Shown: piece by piece, positions 16,268 through 25,045 of the stretch
Position numbering within the stretch: the stretch's first letter is position 1
How the letters are laid out: every line of letters begins with the position of its first letter
Assembly: GCA_947454955.1 (NCBI GenBank)
Contig: CANGLW010000005.1
Span: 1-64,000 of the forward strand
Direction: 5' to 3'
Source of the DNA: Comamonadaceae bacterium
GTDB lineage: Bacteria; Pseudomonadota; Gammaproteobacteria; Burkholderiales; Burkholderiaceae_C
Length of the DNA stretch: 64,000 bases
Position numbers and translations under genes: made by a program
The notes under the pieces: model-generated
Database searches by the model: none
Told to the model about the DNA's origin: nothing
What the model saw: only the letters and a program-made list of their open reading frames with translations

Positions 16268-17701
16268 TCAGCCGTGATAGTGCACAACGGTTTTGGTGGT
16301 GCTCATTTCTTCCATGGCAAGAAAACCTTTTTCTCGCCCATGCCCGCTTTTCTTCACGCCGCCAAAAGGCAGCTCCACACCACCGCCTGCACCAAAGGCG
16401 TTGATGTACACCTGCCCGGCCTTGATGGCTTTGGACACGCGCTGTTGACGCCCGCCGTTCTCGGTCCAGACCGCGGCCATCAAACCGTACTGGGTGCTGT
16501 TGGCCAAGGCAATGCCTTCGGCCTCGGTGTCAAAAGCCATGGTGGCCAGCACCGGGCCAAAAATTTCTTCTTGTGCACACGCGTGGCTGGGCGGCACGCG
16601 GCCGAGCAAGGTGGGCGTGACGTAATAGCCCGCCGCAGGCAAGCCTGGGGCCAGTGAGCCTTGCGCCACCAACTCGATGTTGGACTTTTTGGCTTCGTTC
16701 AAAAAGTATTGCACCCGCTGTTGCTGCGCGATGTTGACCACCGGGCCACAGTCCAGGTCCATCTCAGGGGTGCCCACACGCACCTTGGAAAACTGCTCGG
16801 CGAGCTTGTCCATCATGCGCGGGTAAACGCCTTGCTGAATGATCAAGCGGCTGCCTGCGGTGCAGGTCTGGCCGGTGTTGGCAATGATGCCGCGAACAAT
16901 GATGGGCACAGCGCGATCGATGTCGGCATCGTCAAACACCACATGGGGCGACTTGCCGCCCAACTCCAGCACGCACTTCACCACGTTTTTCGCCGCGGCC
17001 TGTTGCACCAACACGCCCACCTCGTTGGAGCCGGTGAAGGAAATGAAGTTGATGCCCGGGTGCTCTGACAAAGCCGCACCGGCCTCTTCCCCCAAACCAG
17101 TGACGATGTTGATCGAGCCAGGCGGAAAGCCCACCTCGCGGGCCAGTTCAGCCACGCGGATCGGGGTCAAGCACGCGTCTTCCGCGGGTTTGACCACCAC
17201 CGCATTACCCATGGCCAACGCAGGGGCAATGCTTCGGCCCAGCATTTGCGCGGGGTAATTCCAGGGAATGATGTGCGCTGTCACACCAAGTGGCTCACGC
17301 AGCACATTGACGGTGTAGCCATCCAAAAACGGCAGCACCATGCCGTGCACTTTGTCGGCACCCGCGCCGTAAAACTCAAAGTAACGCGCCAGCACGGTGA
17401 TGTCGTTGCGCGCGGTGGTCATGGGCTTGCCGGTGTCGCGCGCCTCGAGGGCCGAGAGTTCGGCGTGGTGTTCCAACACCTTCTCGCCCAGCTTGTGCAG
17501 CAAGCGGCCACGCTCGAGGGCGGTCATGCGGCCCCAGGCCGAGGTCAAGGCGTTTTGCGCGGCCTTAACCGCCAGGTCCACATCAGCGCGGTCGCCACGT
17601 GGAATCACGTCGAACTTCTGGCCGTCAACGGGCGACAGCACATCCAAGACCTGGCCTGACAAAGCCCCCACCGAAAGCCCGTTGATCAACATCTGCGCCA
17701 T
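16268..17701 (-). CDS. NAD(P)-dependent aldehyde dehydrogenase
   Basis: A 477-aa member of the ALDH superfamily that oxidises an aldehyde to its acid. Catalytic Cys280 lies in NTGQTCTAG and the general base Glu246 in LELGGK; the IPWNYP and SFTGSNEVG cofactor motifs are intact. It has an AGGAG RBS and is first in the operon with SDR A and the esterase, diverging from the Liv-type transporter genes across a 181-bp region. The specific aldehyde cannot be read from the sequence. Confidence 0.93.
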   Translation of the reverse strand: MAQMLINGLSVGALSGQVLDVLSPVDGQKFDVIPRGDRADVDLAVKAAQNALTSAWGRMTALERGRLLHKLGEKVLEHHAELSALEARDTGKPMTTARNDITVLARYFEFYGAGADKVHGMVLPFLDGYTVNVLREPLGVTAHIIPWNYPAQMLGRSIAPALAMGNAVVVKPAEDACLTPIRVAELAREVGFPPGSINIVTGLGEEAGAALSEHPGINFISFTGSNEVGVLVQQAAAKNVVKCVLELGGKSPHVVFDDADIDRAVPIIVRGIIANTGQTCTAGSRLIIQQGVYPRMMDKLAEQFSKVRVGTPEMDLDCGPVVNIAQQQRVQYFLNEAKKSNIELVAQGSLAPGLPAAGYYVTPTLLGRVPPSHACAQEEIFGPVLATMAFDTEAEGIALANSTQYGLMAAVWTENGGRQQRVSKAIKAGQVYINAFGAGGGVELPFGGVKKSGHGREKGFLAMEEMSTTKTVVHYHG

Positions 17702-17740
17702 AAAACTCCTTCAATCACAACGACGAGTGAAATATGTAAC

Positions 17741-17774
17741 GGCAAACCATACGGCAGTCCTATCGGTGTTTGCC
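17741..17774. promoter_or_regulatory. Inverted repeat in the ALDH / ABC transporter divergent region
   Basis: GGCAAAC (17741-17747) and GTTTGCC (17768-17774) form a perfect 7-bp inverted repeat with half-site centres 27 bp apart, between the divergent ALDH and livJ-like genes. It is a candidate operator for shared control. No regulator gene other than the Crp/Fnr trio lies nearby. Confidence 0.35.
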
Positions 17775-17792
17775 ATGATGCCTGTCGCCTGT

Positions 17793-17823
17793 TTGTCACC
17801 TACGATAAAACTACGTATGACAA
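17793..17823 (+). promoter_or_regulatory. Candidate sigma-70 promoter for the Liv-type operon, inside an inverted repeat
   Basis: TTGTCA (17793-17798, 5 of 6 matches to TTGACA) is followed after 17 bp by TATGAC (17816-17821, 4 of 6 to TATAAT), about 60 bp before the binding-protein start. The same stretch is an inverted repeat TTGTCA...TGACAA (17793-17798 / 17818-17823), so a repressor could cover the promoter. Confidence 0.45.
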
Positions 17824-17882
17824 GTTGCTACCTTCGCGTAATAGTTCGTTGGCTAGATTTTTAATAACAGGAGACAAGCACC

Positions 17883-19151
17883 ATGATCAAGCCCCCCGTC
17901 CCCACATCGTCTGGGCGTCGACAACTCATCAAAGGCGCAGGCGCCTTGGCTGGCCTGGCCACTTTGGGCATGCCAGGCATTTCGCTGGCACAAAACAAGC
18001 CCATCCGAATCGGCATGCCTACCATCCTTTCCGGGCGTGTGGCCATGCTGGGCATGTCGGCCAGCAACGCGGCCAAGATGGAAGTGGAAAAGTTCAACGC
18101 CGCTGGCGGTTTGAACGGCCGCAAGATCGAACTCATCGTTCGCGACTCCAAAGGTCAACCGCAAGAAGCCTCGCGCGTGGCGCGTGAGTTGGTCACAGCC
18201 GACGGCTGCGAAATGATTTTTGACGGCGAAGCCTCCTCCGGTGGTTTTGCGGTGCACGAAGTGGCCCGCGATTTGGGTGTGGTGGTGATCCACACCTGCT
18301 CGGAAACCTCGTCGTTAACGGCTGACCCCAAGCTGCGTTTCCCCACCGCATTCCGTTGCGCCCGCCAGGGTATTCACGACGCGGTGGTGGGCGGTGCCTA
18401 CGCTGCGCAAGTGGCCAAAGAAAAAGGCCTCAAGCGCTGGATGACGGTGTCGCCTGACTACGCCTATGGCCGTGACACCACCGCCGAGTTCATTGAGTAC
18501 CTGAAGTACTTCAACAAAGACATCGAAGTGATTGGCGAAGTCTGGCCCAAGCTGTTCCAACCCGACTACAGCGAGTCCATCACCCGTTTGCTGCAGGGTC
18601 GCCCACAAGCGATTTACTCCTGCGTTTGGGGCGGCGACCTGACCTCGTTCATCGACCAGGCCAACATTTACGCCCTGTTCAAAGACCGCCAATTCTTCGC
18701 GGTGAACATGGCCGACTACGCGGTGCTGACCGCGGTGAAAAGCGTGCCGGAAAACCTGCACTCGGGCAACCGCTACATCAAGAACTTCCCCAACACGACG
18801 GCCAACACCAACTGGTCGAACGAGTACCAGGCGAAGAACAAAGAGCTGCCCCTGAACTGGTCGTGGCAAAACGCTGCGGGCATGCAGTTCCTCACCACCG
18901 CCATCAAGAAAGCCAACAGCTCCGAGACGAAAAAAGTGGCAGACGCTCTGCGCGGCTTGACCATCGATTCGCCCTTTGGTGCCAACGGCAAGCTGACCAT
19001 GCGCGCCGAAGACCAGACCGTGGTGGACTACGCCGTGGGCTGGGGTGTGCTCGACACCAAAGAGCCCTACATGGACCGCCCCGTCCCCGGCAGTTGGAAG
19101 CAAATCACCGAGCTTGAGCTGGAGTGGAAAAAACGCAAAGGCTGGGCATAA
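17883..19151 (+). CDS. Branched-chain-amino-acid-type ABC transporter substrate-binding protein (Tat-exported)
   Basis: A 422-aa periplasmic binding protein of the LivJ/Peripla_BP_6 family. The N-terminus has a twin-arginine signal (SGRRQLIKGAG) and a hydrophobic stretch ending in a cleavage-like ISLAQ at about residue 36. The mature protein starts with IRIGMPTILSGRVAMLG and contains the usual MEVEKFNAAGGLNGRKIELI line. RBS AGGAG at normal spacing. It is the first gene of a transporter operon. This family also takes up aromatic and alicyclic acids, amides and urea, so the substrate is open; enzyme neighbours suggest a non-amino-acid compound. Confidence 0.9.
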   Translation: MIKPPVPTSSGRRQLIKGAGALAGLATLGMPGISLAQNKPIRIGMPTILSGRVAMLGMSASNAAKMEVEKFNAAGGLNGRKIELIVRDSKGQPQEASRVARELVTADGCEMIFDGEASSGGFAVHEVARDLGVVVIHTCSETSSLTADPKLRFPTAFRCARQGIHDAVVGGAYAAQVAKEKGLKRWMTVSPDYAYGRDTTAEFIEYLKYFNKDIEVIGEVWPKLFQPDYSESITRLLQGRPQAIYSCVWGGDLTSFIDQANIYALFKDRQFFAVNMADYAVLTAVKSVPENLHSGNRYIKNFPNTTANTNWSNEYQAKNKELPLNWSWQNAAGMQFLTTAIKKANSSETKKVADALRGLTIDSPFGANGKLTMRAEDQTVVDYAVGWGVLDTKEPYMDRPVPGSWKQITELELEWKKRKGWA

Positions 19152-19176
19152 GCCTCGCTTGACGGTTGCGTCTGCG

Positions 19177-19198
19177 GCCCGGGTGAAACCACCCGGGC
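19177..19198 (+). terminator. Hairpin between binding protein and permease genes (attenuator-like)
   Basis: GCCCGGGT-gaaacc-ACCCGGGC, an 8-bp perfect GC-rich stem, is followed by TTGTTTCTGTTT. It lies 25 bp after the binding-protein stop. Such a hairpin would lower downstream transcription or protect the upstream mRNA, giving more binding protein than permease. The T-run is interrupted, so termination would be partial. Confidence 0.5.
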
Positions 19199-19231
19199 TT
19201 GTTTCTGTTTGGCTTTTATCGGAGACCCTCT

Positions 19232-20137
19232 GTGGATCCCAACGCACTGATCGACTGCCTCACCTCCCTGTCTTGCATCGTCACCCAAACCAGCACCGGC
19301 CTGATCGTCGGCGCGCTTTTGTTTTTGGTGGCCGCGGGCTTGACCTTGATTTTCGGGGTGCTGCGCGTCATTAATTTTTCGCACGGCGCTTTTTACATGT
19401 TGGGCGCCTACATCGCCCTGTCCACCTACCGCGCCACCGACAGCTACATCTTGGCCACCCTGGCCGCCGGCCTGGGTGTGGGTTTGTTTGGCCTGGTGTT
19501 TGAACGCTTCTTCATGCGCCGCGTTTACCAAGCCGATGTGCTCATGCAGCTCTTGGTCTGCTACGCCTTCATTTTGATCATGGACGATGTGGTCAAGATC
19601 ATCTGGGGCGCTGAGTTCCAGTCCATGGGCATGCCTGCAGCGTTCCAGTTGCCACCGCTCTTCATCGGCGGGGGCATCGTGCCGGTGTTTTATGTGTACC
19701 TGATTGCTGCTGCAGGTTTGATAGCGCTGGTGATGTGGTTCATCTTGGCCAAAACCCGGATGGGCAAAATCATCCGCGCTGCGGCGCAAAACCCCACCAT
19801 GACCTCGGCCCTGGGCCTGAACACCAGCCTGATTTACGCCTGCGTGTTTGCCTTTGGCGGCATGCTGGCGGGCATGGCCGGTGGCCTGGCCGCACCGGTG
19901 CGTTCGATGTCGCCCGGCATGGGCTTTTCCATCCTGATTGAGTCATTCATCGTCACCGTGATTGGGGGCATGGGCTCGGTCAGCGGCGCGCTGGTGGGCG
20001 CCTTGATGATTGGCCTGGTGCGCTCGTTCGGATCGATCGGCTTTCCGCTGTTTGTGGAGGGCATCATGTTCCTGGCCATGGCCTTGATCTTGATCCTCAA
20101 GCCCAGTGGTTTGCTGGGCAAGGAGACGCGCACATGA
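19232..20137 (+). CDS. ABC transporter inner-membrane permease, LivH type
   Basis: A 301-aa polytopic permease of the BPD_transp_2 family. The start is GTG 19232 behind GGAGA; a TTG upstream in the same frame would overlap the hairpin and is less likely. Typical LivH lines are seen: GLTLIFGVLRVINFSHGAFYMLGAY near residues 30-60 and LGLNTSLIYACVFAFGGMLAGMAGGL. It overlaps the next permease gene by 4 bp (ATGA). It works as a heterodimer with the LivM-type product. Confidence 0.9.
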   Translation: MDPNALIDCLTSLSCIVTQTSTGLIVGALLFLVAAGLTLIFGVLRVINFSHGAFYMLGAYIALSTYRATDSYILATLAAGLGVGLFGLVFERFFMRRVYQADVLMQLLVCYAFILIMDDVVKIIWGAEFQSMGMPAAFQLPPLFIGGGIVPVFYVYLIAAAGLIALVMWFILAKTRMGKIIRAAAQNPTMTSALGLNTSLIYACVFAFGGMLAGMAGGLAAPVRSMSPGMGFSILIESFIVTVIGGMGSVSGALVGALMIGLVRSFGSIGFPLFVEGIMFLAMALILILKPSGLLGKETRT

Positions 20138-21102
20138 AGTCGTCCACCTTCGGTAAAGAGGTGGCCTGGAGCTTGTTGGTTCTGGCGCTCTTGTTGTCCT
20201 TGCCTCTGTTCACCAGCTCACGCATTGCGCTGGATTTTGTGATTCGTCTGGCCGCCTTTGGCATCTTCGCCACCTCACTCAATATCTTGGTGGGCTACGG
20301 CGGCATGGTGTCGTTCGGTCACGCCATGTTTTTTGGGGGCGGCGCTTACGCCTTTGCGCTGACCCTGCAAAAAACCGGCTTGGGTATTCCTGCGGCCATG
20401 CTGGTGGCAGTGGGTTTTTCAGCGTTGATTGCCCTGGTGATTGGCGCGATTTGCGTGCGCTTGAAAGAGATTTATTTTTCTTTCCTCACCCTGGCTTTCC
20501 AGATGCTGATCCACAGCGTGATCTTGACCTGGACCTCGCTCACCGGTGGTGACCAGGGCTTGACCGGCGGCATTCCGCGCCCACCGTTCTTGGGCCTGAA
20601 CCTGGCTAACACCACCCACCTGTATTGGTTTGCGGCGGTGGTGGGTGTGGTGTGCTTGCTCTTGATGCGCTACATCTTGCAGTCGCCCTACGGCTACACC
20701 TTACGCATGGTGCGTGACAACGCGGACCGGGCGCAGTTCCTGGGCATCAATGTCTGGCGCATCAAGCTCTACGCCTTCATTTTGGCCGGCTCGTTCGCGG
20801 GCGTGGGCGGCGCGCTGATGTCTTTGTTTGTGTCGGGTGCGTTCCCTGATTTCAGCTACTGGACCATGTCAGGCGAAGCGGTGTTCATGATCATGATGGG
20901 CGGGGTGAATGTATTCATCGGCCCCTTGGTTGGCTCAGCCCTGTTGTTGATGTTCAACGATGTGATCACCCGCATTGCCGAGTACCACGGCCTGGCCCTG
21001 GGCCTGGTGGTGTTGCTGTTTGCGTTGGGCTTCAAGAAAGGCATCACCGATTTCGTGGGCCAAGGCTGGCAGTGGCTGCAACGCTCGAAAGGGGTGTCTT
21101 GA
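20134..21102 (+). CDS. ABC transporter inner-membrane permease, LivM type
   Basis: A 322-aa permease partner of the LivH-type protein, with about ten hydrophobic segments and the family lines LNILVGYGGMVSFGHAMFFG and NADRAQFLGINVWRIKLYAF. It ends on a TGATG overlap with the SDR gene that follows. No separate cytoplasmic ATPase domain is fused; the ATPases are encoded after the SDR gene. Confidence 0.9.
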   Translation: MKSSTFGKEVAWSLLVLALLLSLPLFTSSRIALDFVIRLAAFGIFATSLNILVGYGGMVSFGHAMFFGGGAYAFALTLQKTGLGIPAAMLVAVGFSALIALVIGAICVRLKEIYFSFLTLAFQMLIHSVILTWTSLTGGDQGLTGGIPRPPFLGLNLANTTHLYWFAAVVGVVCLLLMRYILQSPYGYTLRMVRDNADRAQFLGINVWRIKLYAFILAGSFAGVGGALMSLFVSGAFPDFSYWTMSGEAVFMIMMGGVNVFIGPLVGSALLLMFNDVITRIAEYHGLALGLVVLLFALGFKKGITDFVGQGWQWLQRSKGVS

Positions 21103-21881
21103 TGGCCAAGCGTGTGAGTGTGGTCACCGGTGGCGCCAGCGGCATCGGTGCGGCGTGCGTCAAACATCTGGCCCAGTTGGGCGACGATGTGGTGGTGCTT
21201 GACCTGCCCGGTGCGTGGGAGGCTGCGCAACACAACGTCAAAGTGGCCGGCGTTGTTGCGTGTGATGTGACCGACGACGACCGCCTGCGCGAGGTGGCCC
21301 GCACCATCGAAGCCACTTACGGCCCGGTGGGTGCTTTGGTCAACAGCGCAGGCATTTTGCAGCGCCGCTTGCCACCCGACCAACTGACCATGCAAGAGTG
21401 GGACCGCGTGGTGGCGGTGGACCAGCGCGGCACCTATTTGGCCTGCGCGGTGTTTGGTGAGGCCATGGTGCGCCGTGGCCACGGGGTCATCGTCAACATC
21501 GCTTCCATCACCGCTTCGCGCTCGGTGCCCTTGCATGCGTATGCACCGGCCAAAGCCGCGGTGGTGTCCATCACCCAATGTCTGGCCGCTGAGTGGGGAC
21601 GCTCGGGCGTGCGGGTCAACGCCATCTCGCCAGGCTATGTGCTGACCGAGGCCATGCAAGCCGCGATTGCACGTGGCGATCGCAACCCCGACGACATGAC
21701 CGCGCAAGCGGCCATGGGCCGCTTGGTGGATGTGTCTGAAATTGCCGATGCTGCCGGCTTTTTGCTGTCCGATGCGGCACGCGCCATCACCGGCATCAAC
21801 CTGCCGGTGGATGCGGGCTGGCTGGCCGGCTCGACTTGGATGACCTACGGTGGCGTGCCGCCGGCACGAACCTCTTTCTGA
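21102..21881 (+). CDS. Short-chain dehydrogenase/reductase (SDR) B, embedded in the transporter operon
   Basis: A 259-aa classical SDR starting MAKRVSVVTGGASGIG. The catalytic residues Ser135, Tyr147 and Lys151 (YAPAK) are intact; the NNAG motif reads NSAG (81-84). The ATG overlaps the livM-type stop by 1 bp, so translation is coupled to the permease. It is followed 7 bp later by the LivG-type ATPase. Placing a dehydrogenase inside a Liv transporter operon suggests it acts on the imported compound or an early product. It is not closely similar to SDR A. Confidence 0.9.
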   Translation: MAKRVSVVTGGASGIGAACVKHLAQLGDDVVVLDLPGAWEAAQHNVKVAGVVACDVTDDDRLREVARTIEATYGPVGALVNSAGILQRRLPPDQLTMQEWDRVVAVDQRGTYLACAVFGEAMVRRGHGVIVNIASITASRSVPLHAYAPAKAAVVSITQCLAAEWGRSGVRVNAISPGYVLTEAMQAAIARGDRNPDDMTAQAAMGRLVDVSEIADAAGFLLSDAARAITGINLPVDAGWLAGSTWMTYGGVPPARTSF

Positions 21882-21888
21882 TCTTCAT

Positions 21889-22644
21889 ATGCTTCGAATC
21901 GAAAACCTTTGCAAATCGTTCGGGGGCGTGGTGGCCACCTCGGATGTGTCCATCCATTTCCCCACCGGCTCTTTGAGCGCGGTGATTGGCCCCAACGGTG
22001 CTGGCAAAACCACCTTCTTCAACCTGATCTCCGGCGCGCTCCCACCCGACTCGGGCAAGATTTTGTTGGACGGTGAAAACATCGTGGGCCTCTCGGGCAA
22101 TGCCATCGTGCAAAAAGGCATCGGCCGCGCGTTCCAGGTGGCCAAGCTGTTCAAGTCGCTCACGGTGGAAGAGTCGCTGCGCGGCGCCCTGCTCTCGCCC
22201 TTGGGCAAGTCGGCACAAATGACCGGGCGCTTTCCGCTCCCGCAAACACGTGACCGCGCTTACGAGGTGATGGACCAGCTGGGTCTCACGCCCAAAGCCC
22301 ATGTGGTGAGTGGCAATTTGTCGCACGGCGACCAGAAGTTGCTCGACATGGCGCTGGCCCTGGTGCTCAAGCCCAAGGTGCTGCTGCTCGATGAACCGGT
22401 GGCGGGCATGGGGCCGGAAGAACGTGAACAAATGATTGAGACCGTGCATGCGCTTTGGAAAAAAGGTGGCTTGACGGTGGTGTTGATTGAGCATGACATG
22501 GACATTGTTTTCAGAATTTCACAAAACATCCACGTGCTGTCTTACGGCAAGTTGCTGGCCGAAGGCAATGCAGAACAAATCCGCAACAACCCTGCGGTGA
22601 TTGAAGCCTACCTGGGCACCCCACGGGAGGTTCACCATGCATGA
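21889..22644 (+). CDS. ABC transporter ATP-binding protein, LivG type
   Basis: A 251-aa cytoplasmic ATPase. Walker A GPNGAGKTT is at about residues 36-44, the signature is LSHGDQ (typical of LivG rather than LSGGQ), and Walker B is VLLLDEPVAGMG. The start at ATG 21889 (MLRIENL) is chosen over an upstream start that overlaps SDR B. The stop overlaps the LivF-type gene by 8 bp. Confidence 0.92.
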   Translation: MLRIENLCKSFGGVVATSDVSIHFPTGSLSAVIGPNGAGKTTFFNLISGALPPDSGKILLDGENIVGLSGNAIVQKGIGRAFQVAKLFKSLTVEESLRGALLSPLGKSAQMTGRFPLPQTRDRAYEVMDQLGLTPKAHVVSGNLSHGDQKLLDMALALVLKPKVLLLDEPVAGMGPEEREQMIETVHALWKKGGLTVVLIEHDMDIVFRISQNIHVLSYGKLLAEGNAEQIRNNPAVIEAYLGTPREVHHA

Positions 22645-23350
22645 AGAAGTCTTGCAAGTGCAGGGGCTCGATGTGTTTTACGGCACCAGCCAGGTGCTGT
22701 TCAACATGTCGCTGAGTGTGCGCAAAGGCGAAACGCTGGCGCTGCTCGGGCGCAATGGCGCAGGCAAAAGCACCACCATGAAAGCCATTGCCGGGGTGAT
22801 TCCTGCACGCAAGGGCGAGGTGCGCTTGGCGGGCCAGCCCATCCTGGGCAAGGCCTCGCATTTGATTGCGCGCGCGGGCATCGGCTTTGTGCCTGAAGAC
22901 CGCCAAATCTTCTCGGAACTCACGGTGGAGGACAACCTGGAGATCGCCATCAAACGCGGCCAAGACGGTGCCGATGCCTGGAGCATTGAACGTGTGTACG
23001 ACATGCTGCCCCTGCTCGCGCCTTTGAAGAACCGCTTGGGCGGTCAGCTCTCAGGCGGTGAACAACAGATGTTGACAGTAGGCCGCGCCCTGATGGGCAA
23101 CCCCAATGTCTTGCTGCTCGATGAGCCTAGCGAAGGCTTGGCGCCGATCATGGTGCAAAAAATTGGCGACCTGATCGATGCCCTGCGCAAGATGGGCACC
23201 ACGATTGTGTTGGCCGAACAGAACCTGCACTTCTGCTTAGGCCTGGCCGACCGCGCGGTGGTCATCGACAAAGGTGTCGATGTGTTCGTGGGCACCATCC
23301 GCGAGCTCAATGCCAACGAGGGCATCAAGCAGCGCTACTTGTCGGTGTGA
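22637..23350 (+). CDS. ABC transporter ATP-binding protein, LivF type
   Basis: A 237-aa ATPase and partner of the LivG-type protein. Walker A GRNGAGKST lies near residues 38-46, the signature LSGGEQQ near 138, and Walker B LLLDEPSEGLAP near 160. It ends the six-gene transporter operon. Its stop codon is only 3 bp from the stop of the convergent monooxygenase gene, with no terminator between. Confidence 0.92.
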   Translation: MHEEVLQVQGLDVFYGTSQVLFNMSLSVRKGETLALLGRNGAGKSTTMKAIAGVIPARKGEVRLAGQPILGKASHLIARAGIGFVPEDRQIFSELTVEDNLEIAIKRGQDGADAWSIERVYDMLPLLAPLKNRLGGQLSGGEQQMLTVGRALMGNPNVLLLDEPSEGLAPIMVQKIGDLIDALRKMGTTIVLAEQNLHFCLGLADRAVVIDKGVDVFVGTIRELNANEGIKQRYLSV

Positions 23351-23353
23351 TTT

Positions 23354-24982
23354 TTAAGCGCCCAGGGCAAAGCCGCGGTAGTTGTCCGCGGCGACCTCGC
23401 GGCAAATCTCGCTGTACTTGCCAAAGCCCCCGGCGTAGGGCATGAACACCTGCGGCTTGCCCGGCACATTCGCGCCCAAGTACCAAGAGTGTTTGACCTG
23501 CCCCAGCAAGGACGCGTTGGCGGCGCGGTTCACTTCTTCGCACCAGCTTTGGCTGGCGGGCTCGGTGGCTTCGATGGTGGACACGCCCGTATCGCGCAGG
23601 GTGCGGATGCAGTCGGTGATCCAGTCCACATGCTGCTCGATGGCGGGCGGCAGGTTGCACAACACCGAGGGGCTGCCCGGCCCGGTGATGGTGAACATGT
23701 TGGGGAAACCCGGCACTTGCAAGCCCAGGTAGTTGATGGGACCAGCCGCCCAGCTGTCTTTGAGCTTCACACCATCGCGGCCTTGGATGTCAATTTTCAA
23801 GAGTGAGCCGGTCATCGCATCAAAGCCGGTGGCGAAGATGATGATGTCGAGCGGGTAGACCTGGTCTTGGGTTTGGATGCCCTCGGCGGTGATGCGTTCG
23901 ATCGGCGTGGCGCGGATGTTGACCAGGCTCACGTTGTCGCGGTTGAAGGTTTCGAAATAGTTCGAGTCCACCGGCGGGCGCTTGGCTGCAAAGGGGTGGT
24001 CGATGTCGCTGAGCAGGTGCGCCACGGCTGGGTCTTTGACCACTTGGTGGATTTTTTTACGGATGAAGTCAGCCACCACCTTGTTGGCTTGGGCATCGGC
24101 CAAGGTGTCTTTGAACGCGGCGCGAAACTCCAAGCCGCCTTTGATCCACGCGGCCTCCATGATGGCCTCACGCTCAGCCGGGTGCGTGGCCAACACCGAA
24201 CGCTCCACCATGCGGAAGGGGTGCGCATTGGTGTTGGTGTTCATGATGTAGCGGATGCCCTCAGCGTGCTCTTTGGCGTAGCGCTTGAACGCGTCACTCA
24301 AAGGCGCATTGCGGGCTGGAATGCTGTAGTTGGCGGTGCGCTGGAACACCGTGAGGTGCTGGGCCTGCGCGGCCACCACCGGGATGGTTTGGATGCCGGT
24401 GGAGCCCGTGCCAATCACACCCACACGTTTGCCACTGAAGTCCACGCCGCCATGCGGCCACTGACCGGTGTGGATCCACTGGCCTTTGAAATCGTTCAGG
24501 CCCGGGATGTTGGGCACATTGGCGGTGGACAAACAACCCACGCCGGTGATGAGGAACTGCGCCACGAAATGCTGACCATCTTGGGTGCGCACATGCCAAC
24601 GCTGAGAGGCTTGGTCGTAACTGGCTGAGTCGACCCGGGTGTTGAGTTGGATGTCGCGGCGCAACTCAAAGCGATCAGCCACATGGTTGAGGTAGCGCAA
24701 GATCTCGGGCTGCTGTGGGTAACGCTCGGTCCAGGTCCACTCGTTGACCATTTCTTTGGAGAAATAGAACATGTAGGAGTGGCTTTCCGAGTCACAACGC
24801 GCGCCCGGGTAGCGGTTCCAGTACCAGGTGCCGCCCACACCGTCCCCTGCTTCCAACACTTTGACCTTCATGCCGAGCTTGTCACGCAAGCTCAAGAGTT
24901 GGTACATGCCTGAAAAACCGGCGCCGATGACGATGGCGTCCAACTCGACGCGCTGTTGTACGGGAGATGCTGTGGTGCTCAT
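23354..24982 (-). CDS. Type I Baeyer-Villiger monooxygenase (FAD, NADPH)
   Basis: A 542-aa flavoprotein predicted to insert oxygen next to a ketone, giving an ester or lactone. It has the N-terminal FAD motif GAGFSG (20-25), the BVMO fingerprint FxGxxxHTxxWP as FKGQWIHTGQWP (about 165-176) and the second Rossmann motif GTGSTG (about 187). It also has ATGFD and the typical GPGSPSVLCN C-terminal line, as in cyclohexanone and related ketone monooxygenases. The fingerprint separates it from ordinary flavin monooxygenases. It lacks an obvious RBS. A structured intergenic segment with a terminator lies about 65 bp upstream. The ketone is not identifiable by eye. Confidence 0.9.
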   Translation of the reverse strand: MSTTASPVQQRVELDAIVIGAGFSGMYQLLSLRDKLGMKVKVLEAGDGVGGTWYWNRYPGARCDSESHSYMFYFSKEMVNEWTWTERYPQQPEILRYLNHVADRFELRRDIQLNTRVDSASYDQASQRWHVRTQDGQHFVAQFLITGVGCLSTANVPNIPGLNDFKGQWIHTGQWPHGGVDFSGKRVGVIGTGSTGIQTIPVVAAQAQHLTVFQRTANYSIPARNAPLSDAFKRYAKEHAEGIRYIMNTNTNAHPFRMVERSVLATHPAEREAIMEAAWIKGGLEFRAAFKDTLADAQANKVVADFIRKKIHQVVKDPAVAHLLSDIDHPFAAKRPPVDSNYFETFNRDNVSLVNIRATPIERITAEGIQTQDQVYPLDIIIFATGFDAMTGSLLKIDIQGRDGVKLKDSWAAGPINYLGLQVPGFPNMFTITGPGSPSVLCNLPPAIEQHVDWITDCIRTLRDTGVSTIEATEPASQSWCEEVNRAANASLLGQVKHSWYLGANVPGKPQVFMPYAGGFGKYSEICREVAADNYRGFALGA

Positions 24983-25045
24983 ACGAAAATACTAATGCCT
25001 ACAGCGGCAATCGACCAGTAGCGCTTGTACCTAAGGTGACTGGCC

